Source: JANPCX01 sp050916095 | Lineage (GTDB): Bacteria; Pseudomonadota; Gammaproteobacteria; Burkholderiales; Burkholderiaceae_C | Length of the DNA: 64,000 nucleotides | Direction: 5' to 3' | Assembly: GCA_050916095.1 (NCBI GenBank) | Contig: CP050901.1 | Location: 3,410,001-3,474,000, forward strand | Part shown: in pieces, positions 28,298 to 35,838 of the stretch | How the letters are laid out: every line of letters starts with the position of its first letter | Numbering within the stretch: position 1 is the stretch's first letter | Notes under the pieces: generated by a model | The model's input: only the letters and a program-made list of their open reading frames with translations | What the model was told of the DNA's origin: nothing | Database searches by the model: none | Made by a program: the position numbers and the translations under genes

Positions 28298-29270
28298 GTT
28301 GCTCACTGCTTCTTTGTGCATCGCTGGCAATCCACGATTGAACCCAAGGCGCATACCACGACAAATCGGTGCTGACTGCTCCCGTCAGGGTGCAGACTGC
28401 ACTGGCGAAATCCGAAGCTCGCTGTAGCGTCACGTCCAGCGGCCACGCCCGCAGCGCACCCAATAGCAGCACCGATGAAAACGCGTCGCCAGCACCCACG
28501 GTGTCTTGCACAGCAACCCTATTGGCTTTGCCTTGGTGGGTGAGACCCAGCCCTCGTTCGTAAACCACATACCCTTGCGCGCCGCATGTCACAAACAAAC
28601 GCAACACGTCAAAACGTTCCAGCAGTTGCATGACCTGGCGCGTGTGTTCGGGGGAAGTCGCGCTGCCAACAGCTTCGCCGCAGAACCAGGCCAAAAGCCG
28701 CTGCAGTTCCTCTTCGTTGACCTTGACCACATCCGCCAGTTGCAGGGACTGCGCCACCAACGTGACATCGTCGGCACCAGAGCGCAAGTTCAGATCCAAA
28801 AAGCTGCTGGCCCAGGTTGCATTGACGCCCTCACGAATGGCTTGCCGAGAAGTGGGGCAGCGCTGGGCGAGGGTTCCAAAGTAGATCCACTTGGGGACTG
28901 ACTGCTGCAACTCGCGCACCACCCGCTGGCCGTCCAAATAGTCCCAGGCGCGATCCGGCAAAACCTCGAAACTGTGCTCCTGGCCTCGCATGCTCACTTT
29001 GACCGCCCCGGTGGGGCGCAGCCGATCCACCTGCACATGACGAAGCGACATGCCAAAGCGCTTGCACTCGGCTTGAATACATACACCCAGCTCGTCGGCA
29101 CCCACGCGGGTAAAGAAGTTCGGCTTGCATCCCAAAGCGGCCAAATTGCGAGCCACATTAAATGGCGCACCGCCCAAGACAGAACGCGCCTCGAAAAGGT
29201 CAACCAGCGCCTCCCCCAAGACAGCAATCTCAACCTCTCGTGGCGCAGCGAGCTCGCGTTCGTCATTCAT
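28284..29270 (-). CDS. PfkB family carbohydrate kinase, probable fructokinase
   Basis: 328 aa. It contains the ribokinase-family N-terminal G-G-A-P-F-N-V-A-R-N motif and the C-terminal D-T-V-G-A-G-D-A-F signature with the catalytic Asp. Next to sucrose phosphorylase, phosphorylation of released fructose is the expected job; the precise product is not shown by sequence. The ATG overlaps the exbD stop by 4 nt (ATGA). The operon thus links uptake machinery and metabolism. Confidence 0.88.
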   Translation of the reverse strand: MNDERELAAPREVEIAVLGEALVDLFEARSVLGGAPFNVARNLAALGCKPNFFTRVGADELGVCIQAECKRFGMSLRHVQVDRLRPTGAVKVSMRGQEHSFEVLPDRAWDYLDGQRVVRELQQSVPKWIYFGTLAQRCPTSRQAIREGVNATWASSFLDLNLRSGADDVTLVAQSLQLADVVKVNEEELQRLLAWFCGEAVGSATSPEHTRQVMQLLERFDVLRLFVTCGAQGYVVYERGLGLTHQGKANRVAVQDTVGAGDAFSSVLLLGALRAWPLDVTLQRASDFASAVCTLTGAVSTDLSWYAPWVQSWIASDAQRSSEQHESV

Positions 29271-29698
29271 TTCAAAAACTGCTCGTTGCCCACCATGCCG
29301 AGTTTGGTCACGCCCAAACGTTGGGCGCTGGCCATCACCATGGCCACCACGCTGTACTCGACCAATTTGTCGGGGCGCAAATGCACCTCGGGTTGATGGG
29401 GTTGCGATGCCACTTGCAGCAACTTCGCCTCCAGCGCGGCGCGATCGCCAAGGGCTTCACCATTCCAAAGAACCGTGCCGTCAAAGTCAATGTCTATCGT
29501 CACGACCACCGGCTTTTCAAGCTGCGCAGGCGGCGGCGCACCGCTGGGCATGTTCAGGTTCACAGAGTGCAACTGCACAGGGATCGTGATGATGAACATG
29601 ATGATGAGCACCAACATCACGTCAATGAGTGGTGTGGTGTTCATCTCGATCATCACTTCAGGCTCGTCCGAACTACCGGTGCTGAGGTTCATTCCCAT
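29267..29698 (-). CDS. exbD: ExbD/TolR family protein (second copy)
   Basis: 143 aa with one N-terminal membrane segment (about residues 22-42) that carries the conserved aspartate in T-P-L-I-D-V-M-L-V-L, needed for proton flow. The C-terminal part is periplasmic. Together with ExbB it energises TonB. It is the second of two tandem exbD genes; the pair is about 38 nt apart and differs substantially in sequence. Confidence 0.93.
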   Translation of the reverse strand: MGMNLSTGSSDEPEVMIEMNTTPLIDVMLVLIIMFIITIPVQLHSVNLNMPSGAPPPAQLEKPVVVTIDIDFDGTVLWNGEALGDRAALEAKLLQVASQPHQPEVHLRPDKLVEYSVVAMVMASAQRLGVTKLGMVGNEQFLK

Positions 29699-29737
29699 GG
29701 CGATCTGTCTTTTCTTTTGCTTGGAATTGCGGGCTCG

Positions 29738-30163
29738 TCAACCTTTGGCAGGCGGTTCGGTGACAAAGCTGATTTTCAAAATACCTGCACGCTGGCAGGC
29801 CAACACCACACGCCCCACCGATTCATAACGTGCTTTCTCGTCGCCCCGAATGTGAACTTCAGGCTGAGGGTTCAGCACCGCCACTGCTTTGAGTTTTTCC
29901 ACCAAGGCCGCGTTGTCGGCGACGCGCTGGGCATTCCAGTAAACATCCCCGTCTTTGCTGACCGAGATTTCAATGTTCTCGGGACGGGTTTGTCGCGCCA
30001 AATTGGTTTCTTTAGGCAACGACATGGCGATGCTTTGTGTGACCACTGGAATGGTGATGAGAAAAATAATGAGCAGCACCAGCATCACGTCCACCAAGGG
30101 GGTGGTGTTGATGGTGGAGTTGACTTCATCGTCGCCGCTGTTGCTTCCCACATTCATACCCAT
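29738..30163 (-). CDS. exbD: ExbD/TolR family protein (first copy)
   Basis: 141 aa. The membrane segment carries T-P-L-V-D-V-M-L-V-L with the essential aspartate. ATG 30163 has AAGGA upstream; the frame extends to 30208 but would overlap exbB further. ExbB-ExbD-ExbD arrangements are known where both ExbD forms work in one TonB system. Confidence 0.93.
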   Translation of the reverse strand: MGMNVGSNSGDDEVNSTINTTPLVDVMLVLLIIFLITIPVVTQSIAMSLPKETNLARQTRPENIEISVSKDGDVYWNAQRVADNAALVEKLKAVAVLNPQPEVHIRGDEKARYESVGRVVLACQRAGILKISFVTEPPAKG

Positions 30164-30188
30164 GATCAACGTCCTTGCGCGTGGGTAC

Positions 30189-31022
30189 TCAGCGGGCCGA
30201 TTTGCCAACGGCGGCCTTGGCCCCCATCAGCACCCCGTGCAGGTCGGCTGCAAAACCACGCACAGCGTCCAGGGCCACTTTGTTGCGGCGAACCAGCCAG
30301 TTGTAGCCCAGCACCGCAGGCACAGCCACGGCCAAACCGATGGCGGTCATGATCAAGGCCTCACCCACGGGGCCGGCCACCTTGTCGATGGAGGCTTGCC
30401 CCGCAATACCAATCGCCGTGAGTGCGTGGTAGATGCCCCAAACGGTACCGAACAGCCCAATGAAGGGCGCGGTAGATCCCACGGTTGCCAAGAAGGCCAA
30501 GCCGTCTTGCAGGCGCGATTGCACCTCGCCCACCGCACGATCCACACTCATGGTGACCCAGGTGTTACGGTCTATGTGTTCGGTGAGGGTGCCTTCATGG
30601 TGTTCATGCGCATTCATCCCGGTTTGGGCAATGAACCTGAACGCGCTGCCGTCATCCAGCACCTTCAGTCCATCTTGCAAACTGGCGGCTTTAAAGAAAT
30701 TCAGTCGCGCAGCCTTGGCTTGGCGTGCCAGCTTGAAGCTTTGCATCAACTTGGTAACGAGGATGTACCAACTGCCCATGCTCATGAAAATCATGATGAA
30801 GAGCGTGCCTTTAGACACAAAGTCACCGTGCTCCCACATGGCCTTGAGACCATAGGGGTTGTCGATGGTTTCTTTGGTGGTGACAGGCGAGGGCACCGCC
30901 GGCGCAACTTCAGCCGCCGGTGTTGACGGTGTCTGGGCCTGGCTCCAACCCGACGTCGTGACCAGGGCCAAGCCCAGCGAGAGCAAAACAGAACGTAGAA
31001 CAGATGGAAGCTTAAAACTCAT
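30189..31022 (-). CDS. exbB: ExbB/TolQ/MotA family proton channel protein
   Basis: 277 aa. A cleavable signal peptide (about 1-28) and a periplasmic Pro/Ala-rich stretch precede the three membrane segments typical of ExbB. The segment G-S-T-A-P-F-I-G-L-F-G-T-V-W-G-I and the later T-A-I-G-L-A-V-A-V-P-A are the most conserved part of the family. It forms the stator with ExbD. It lies 75 nt after tonB. Confidence 0.95.
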   Translation of the reverse strand: MSFKLPSVLRSVLLSLGLALVTTSGWSQAQTPSTPAAEVAPAVPSPVTTKETIDNPYGLKAMWEHGDFVSKGTLFIMIFMSMGSWYILVTKLMQSFKLARQAKAARLNFFKAASLQDGLKVLDDGSAFRFIAQTGMNAHEHHEGTLTEHIDRNTWVTMSVDRAVGEVQSRLQDGLAFLATVGSTAPFIGLFGTVWGIYHALTAIGIAGQASIDKVAGPVGEALIMTAIGLAVAVPAVLGYNWLVRRNKVALDAVRGFAADLHGVLMGAKAAVGKSAR

Positions 31023-31097
31023 GGCAATTTCCTGAAATGAGACGGTCGCGGTTTAAATCGAAGTAAAGGGGCGGATGATCGAAGGAGCGGCAACGCC

Positions 31098-31754
31098 TCA
31101 CTCGTCCAACTTGAACTGAAAGTCTTGTTCGGCAGTGACGGTTTGGTCGCCGTCGGTTTGGCAGCTGTACTTCATCATGGCCGCTCTCACGGCCGCATCA
31201 AACACACCACGCGGTTTGGCACTGACGATGTCCACGTTGATGACTTTGGAGTTGCGAATCGTGACGCGCGCTTTGACGGTGCCACTGATACCTTCGTCCA
31301 CAGCACGTTGAGGCATCACGGGTGCCACCAATTTTTGGCAAGCCACACCGATGCTGGCCACCACCGGTTTAGGTGGAGGGGGCGCAACCGCAACGGGCGT
31401 CGGTGCTGGTGGCGCAACGGGCGTCAACTCGACGACAGCGGGAGGTGTTGGTGTGCTGGCAGTGATGGTGGGTTGAACTGGCGCTGGTGCAGATATTTGC
31501 ACCTCAGGCGGGGGAATAAAAGGTGGGGGTGGTGCCTCCAGTTTCGGAGGAGGTGGCACGACGATCTCGGGCGGCGGTGGCGGTGCCTTGACCTCTTCGA
31601 TCACCTTGGTTTCGATGGGCGCACGCACCACATCCACCACACGTTTGGCCAGACCACTGACCAAAGCGTAGAGCACCACCACGTGCAGCAGGATGACGAT
31701 GGCCAGCCCACCAAAACGTTTGCTCAGCGTTTGCTCTTGTTGACTGAAGTTCAT
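31098..31754 (-). CDS. tonB: TonB energy transducer
   Basis: 218 aa. An N-terminal membrane anchor (about residues 16-37) is followed by a long Pro-rich segment (residues 55-140, runs of Pro with Glu/Lys) and a C-terminal TonB domain that should contact the receptor's TonB box. ATG 31754 is supported by the anchor position; the frame continues to 31796. Its position between receptor and exbB indicates a dedicated system rather than the housekeeping TonB. Confidence 0.93.
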   Translation of the reverse strand: MNFSQQEQTLSKRFGGLAIVILLHVVVLYALVSGLAKRVVDVVRAPIETKVIEEVKAPPPPPEIVVPPPPKLEAPPPPFIPPPEVQISAPAPVQPTITASTPTPPAVVELTPVAPPAPTPVAVAPPPPKPVVASIGVACQKLVAPVMPQRAVDEGISGTVKARVTIRNSKVINVDIVSAKPRGVFDAAVRAAMMKYSCQTDGDQTVTAEQDFQFKLDE

Positions 31755-31803
31755 TTGAAAATCAAAACGTACCGCAGCGTTGCCATCAACATCCACAGCA
31801 CAG

Positions 31804-31848
31804 AAAAAAGAAAGGCGGAACGGACAACGACCTCATCTGTCCCGCCTT
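31804..31848 (-). terminator. Intrinsic terminator between receptor and tonB
   Basis: On the minus strand AAGGCGG...CCGCCTT (31812-31848) forms a stem, extended by GACA/TGTC, followed by a T-rich tract read from 31813 down to 31804. It lies between the receptor stop and tonB, so it may reduce transcription into tonB and explain different levels of receptor and motor proteins. Confidence 0.6.
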
Positions 31849-31956
31849 GAGCCAGAGGAACCTGGCCAAGGCACCGTGCGTCTCAAGCGTCGTGGTGCAC
31901 CCTAGGAAACTCTTCAAGGGACAGCGCAAAGCTAGCCCTTGTGTTCAAGCCTGCGC

Positions 31957-34338
31957 TCAGAAGGCATAGGCCAATGTGGCCTTGACCGTGCGCCCATTCA
32001 ACGCACGAGCAGCTTGCCGCCCATCGTTGGTCTCGGTGTAAGCCAAGGTATTGAACAGGTTGTTCACCCCCAAGGCAAACGACGCACCTTTGCCCAATTG
32101 GTAGGTAGCGAACGCATTGACCACGGTGTAAGCGGGCAACTCCACACTGACGCTGCCATTGGGACCATCGTCTTTGGACTTGCTTGTGCCAATGATGCTC
32201 GCCCCAATGGAAAAGTCGCCGATGCTGTAGGCAGGTGTGAGCTGGTAGATCACTTTGGCTTGACGACGCGGCGTCTTGCCAACAATGGCAGCGTTTGACG
32301 ACGCGGTGACTTCCGAATCGGTCAACGTGACCCCCGTACCGAGTGAAAAACCACCGATCACATACGCGCCCTCTAACTCGATGCCCTTGGCTTCGTACTC
32401 GGTAGAAACATTACGAATTGGCGAGGCGGTGAAGTCGGTATTGCTCTCTTTGGTCTTTGCCAAGAACGCGGTCGCGAACAGACTCAAACCATCGCGGCGC
32501 CACTTCGTGCCGAACTCAAACTGCTTGACTTCGTTGAGTGGAATGTCGGCCACACCGTTGACTTGATTCGCAGGTGCGAAGAAGGCCAAACGATCGGTGG
32601 GGAAAGAGGCACCGCTGCTGTAACGCGCAAAGGCGGCCAAGTCTTTGGTGATGCGGTAATTGCCGCCCAAAGAGAAGGACGTATTTTTCACCGAGTAGTC
32701 AATCACCCGGGCACCGGAGAGGTTGTAGGACACGCCGGATGTTCCGCCTGGCAACAAGGTCTGGTTGTAGTTGCCCGAGGCTTTCTGTTTGTCTGCGCGA
32801 ACACTGGCATCCAGGTTCAGCGCCCCCAACTCCCATGCCACCACGCCGTAAGGTGCCGTGGTGGTGTAGGTGGCATCAATGGTGTTCATGCAGCAGCCGC
32901 CAAAACCGGCAGAGCCGTTGACAAATCCCGGGGAGCTCAACAAAGCGGGGCGATCACCCGTGGCTTGCAACAGATACTGATTGAAGTTCCACGTCATGGC
33001 CACGCGCTGTTTGGCCAAGTAAAGGCCCGCCGTGGTCGTGAGTTTGCCGCTGGAGCCGAGGTTGAAGTCGCCCACCATCTTCAGGTCGTTGACCAAGAGG
33101 CTCAGGTCGTCATACGAGGTGTTGAACACCACAGCAGTGAACGCGTCGCCTGTATAGGCTTGGCCTGCTCTGGGTCCGTTCAAATAGGTGGTTCCAGCGG
33201 CAGCCGGTGCTGGATCGTTACCAGGGAATACACCAATGAAACGGCCCGTGTTTTTCGAGGTGCGGAACTTGTTTTGCAAGCGCCAGCCACCGCCCACATC
33301 CAAATCGGCTTCCACGCCCACGGCATTGGTTTTGACCTGCTGGCCGTCATTGATGTTCGATGACACACGTCCATTGGAGGACGTCAAGGTTTGATCCGGA
33401 ATCCAGTACGGCGAGTAGAAACTCGCGGTACGAGGATCAATGCCAGGCCGTTCAGAGATCTGTCCTGTGGAGGAGAAGCGCACCGGCACAGGCAGCAAGG
33501 TCGGGGAACGGTCGTCCAAGTTTTTGAAACTCAAACGAATGAAGCCGTTGTCCAGCTCCTGCGTCACATTGGCACGCAGTTGCCCGCCCTGCTCCACGTT
33601 GACACCCCCTTTTCGAGCGCCTTCACCGGTGCGCTGGTGGCCACCAATGTAGAAGCGGGTTTTCTCGCCCGCACGTCCGCCGTAGCCGAACTCCAAGCGG
33701 GTTTGGTCGTAGCCACCCAGACCTTTTGTGAGAGACGCCACACCACCTTGTTCTTCACCTGTTTTGCTGATGAAGTTGAAGATACCGCCTGGTGCACCCG
33801 AAGCCAAGGTGGACGCCGATCCGCCTCGCACGACTTCCAAACGCCCTGTGGCGTTGTCCACGCGCATGAAGGCGTCGGGGGTCGCAAAGTTCATCTCACC
33901 GCTGGAGAAGATGGGCAACCCATCTTCCTGGAACTGCACATAGCGCCCCCCGCCTGCCGAGATGGGAATGCCGCGCACGGCCACGTTGGCATTGCCCTCA
34001 CCGCCACTGGATTCAGCGCGCACACCGGGAACGCTGCGCAGCAGCTCTGCAGAGCTGGTCGAATTGGCCTTTTTGATTTGTTCCTCGCCGAGCGTACTGA
34101 CCGACACGCTGGACTTCATCTTGCTGCTACGGCCGGACGTGCCGGTGACGATGACCTTGTCCAGCTGAAGTCCATCGTTTTTGGCTTCGGGCGCTGCGGG
34201 GGCTTCGGCGACCGCTGGAGCGGCCTGTGCCGCCGGTGCGGTGGCTGTCTGCGCCTGCGCCTGCGCCCATGCGACGGCGGCCAACGCCACCGCGAGCGCT
34301 ATTTGAGAGCGGTTGAATGGTGTGCTGATATCGCGCAT
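31957..34338 (-). CDS. TonB-dependent outer-membrane receptor, probable sucrose receptor
   Basis: 793 aa. Signal peptide to about residue 30, an Ala/Pro-rich linker, a TonB box-like segment (D-K-V-I-V-T-G-T), plug domain (residues 60-170) and a 22-stranded barrel ending in Phe. It imports a substrate across the outer membrane with energy from TonB. Its immediate neighbours all concern sucrose, so sucrose or a sucrose-containing oligosaccharide is the inferred ligand. In Xanthomonas the sux locus has an equivalent receptor (SuxA). Transcription is probably controlled by the palindrome at 34474-34491. Confidence 0.9.
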   Translation of the reverse strand: MRDISTPFNRSQIALAVALAAVAWAQAQAQTATAPAAQAAPAVAEAPAAPEAKNDGLQLDKVIVTGTSGRSSKMKSSVSVSTLGEEQIKKANSTSSAELLRSVPGVRAESSGGEGNANVAVRGIPISAGGGRYVQFQEDGLPIFSSGEMNFATPDAFMRVDNATGRLEVVRGGSASTLASGAPGGIFNFISKTGEEQGGVASLTKGLGGYDQTRLEFGYGGRAGEKTRFYIGGHQRTGEGARKGGVNVEQGGQLRANVTQELDNGFIRLSFKNLDDRSPTLLPVPVRFSSTGQISERPGIDPRTASFYSPYWIPDQTLTSSNGRVSSNINDGQQVKTNAVGVEADLDVGGGWRLQNKFRTSKNTGRFIGVFPGNDPAPAAAGTTYLNGPRAGQAYTGDAFTAVVFNTSYDDLSLLVNDLKMVGDFNLGSSGKLTTTAGLYLAKQRVAMTWNFNQYLLQATGDRPALLSSPGFVNGSAGFGGCCMNTIDATYTTTAPYGVVAWELGALNLDASVRADKQKASGNYNQTLLPGGTSGVSYNLSGARVIDYSVKNTSFSLGGNYRITKDLAAFARYSSGASFPTDRLAFFAPANQVNGVADIPLNEVKQFEFGTKWRRDGLSLFATAFLAKTKESNTDFTASPIRNVSTEYEAKGIELEGAYVIGGFSLGTGVTLTDSEVTASSNAAIVGKTPRRQAKVIYQLTPAYSIGDFSIGASIIGTSKSKDDGPNGSVSVELPAYTVVNAFATYQLGKGASFALGVNNLFNTLAYTETNDGRQAARALNGRTVKATLAYAF

Positions 34339-34473
34339 TCCGTGTGTCTCCGAGTTGGTGTTTTGTTGTGCGCCACCGCCGTGGGTTGGAGCGGGTTTGG
34401 CACACCTGGGATGAGGCACCTCAAAAGCACAGCGGGCTCCTATTGCCACCTCATGAGACGAGAGTCTAAGTTG

Positions 34474-34491
34474 AATGCAATCGATTGCATT
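34474..34491. promoter_or_regulatory. LacI-type operator upstream of the receptor
   Basis: AATGCAATCGATTGCATT is a perfect 18-bp palindrome with a central CG, the form used by LacI/PurR regulators. It is 136 bp upstream of the receptor start and downstream of the LacI-family gene. A weaker half-matching site, TGCAAACGATTTAC, is at 34578-34591 (10 of 14 positions). Confidence 0.7.
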
Positions 34492-34624
34492 TTGGGGTTT
34501 ACCCAGGGATTTCTGCGATTTTTTCTAGTTGATTACCCGGCGAAACCCGCCCCCCAAGTGATGCAAGAAACTATTTATGCAAACGATTTACACGGCCATG
34601 CGAGATGGGCATGTCGCAGCGACA

Positions 34625-35719
34625 CTAAGCAAGCAGGGGGGTTCGTATCCCAACGGCTTGCGTGCTGGCCCGAACAATCAATTCCACGGGCAAAGAACGC
34701 GGCTGGACCTGTTCACCGTCAATGGCGCGAAGCAGGACATCGACCAGTTCGACACCTGCACGCGCGATCGGCTGGCGTACCGTGGTCAGTGGCGGGTTGG
34801 AGTGACTGGCCCACTCGATGTCGTCGTATCCGACCACCGCCACGTCGTCGGGAACCCGCCGACCAAACAGGGCCAAGGCCTGCGTGGTGGCACTGGCCAA
34901 TACGTCGCTGCAAGCAAACACAGCGTCAAAAGGAACGCCGGCCTCGCACAAACGCGTGATTCCGGCACGGGCCTCGTTGGCGTCGAAAGGCACAGTAATC
35001 AACAACGCTGGAAGGGCACTCAAACCCGCATCCCCATGCGCCTGCTGGTAGCCCTGATAACGATGCATGACCTCAGGCAGCGCAACGTCTCCCAAAAATG
35101 CGATGCGTTGATGCCCCAACCCGAGCAAATGCTGGGTGGCGAGCAAACCGCCGGTGACGTTGTCACCACCCACCGTGCAATAGAGCTGCTGCGGCATTTG
35201 TGTGCCCCACACCACCACAGGCAAATGCTGGGCCGCCAGTTGGTTTAACTGGTCGTGGTGACGCCACTGCCCAATCAAAATCACCCCCATGGCGACGCCC
35301 GATTGGATCAATTGACCCACCGAATCCAAGTGCTCAGCATCCACCCGGGACAACAGCATGTCAAAGCCTCGTTCGGTCAGCGCATCGGCCAAACTACCCA
35401 CCATGGACAGAAAAAATGGATCGGAGACATGCTGGCGGGACACCCGATCGTATGGAATCACGACCGCAATCGTGCGGTTCTGCTTCAGTCGCAAATTTTT
35501 TGCGCCAACGTTGATCGAGTAGTTCAGGGACCGCGCCAGTTCATCCACGCGTTTGCGGGTTTCTTCACTGATCAAGGGGCTGCCGTTCAGGGCGCGTGAG
35601 ACGGTGGCCACAGACACGCCAGCCAGTCGCGCAATGTCCGCCATCTGAAGACGACGCCGGTCAGTACCAGAAACATTTGGAACATCCAGCGGGGTAATTT
35701 TTTCTGCTTTTTTTCGCAT
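34625..35719 (-). CDS. LacI family transcriptional regulator
   Basis: 364 aa. The helix-turn-helix starts M-A-D-I-A-R-L-A-G-V-S-V near residue 27 and is followed by the hinge R-A-L-N-G and a periplasmic-binding-protein-like sugar domain. ATG 35719 follows a plausible start; the frame is open to 35863 but the extra 48 residues lack family similarity. It should repress the sucrose locus until an inducer such as sucrose or fructose binds. The same arrangement (LacI regulator, receptor, carrier) is known for the Xanthomonas sux genes. Confidence 0.92.
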   Translation of the reverse strand: MRKKAEKITPLDVPNVSGTDRRRLQMADIARLAGVSVATVSRALNGSPLISEETRKRVDELARSLNYSINVGAKNLRLKQNRTIAVVIPYDRVSRQHVSDPFFLSMVGSLADALTERGFDMLLSRVDAEHLDSVGQLIQSGVAMGVILIGQWRHHDQLNQLAAQHLPVVVWGTQMPQQLYCTVGGDNVTGGLLATQHLLGLGHQRIAFLGDVALPEVMHRYQGYQQAHGDAGLSALPALLITVPFDANEARAGITRLCEAGVPFDAVFACSDVLASATTQALALFGRRVPDDVAVVGYDDIEWASHSNPPLTTVRQPIARAGVELVDVLLRAIDGEQVQPRSLPVELIVRASTQAVGIRTPLLA

Positions 35720-35838
35720 GTCAGGTCCATCCAGTTGCGGCGGATTTTGCACCGAGCCTGCAGCCTTTGAAGAGCGTGGAGGTTCTGTGGGTGCCGGTTC
35801 AAACAGCAATCCATGAGCACATGAATGAGAATTCGCGC

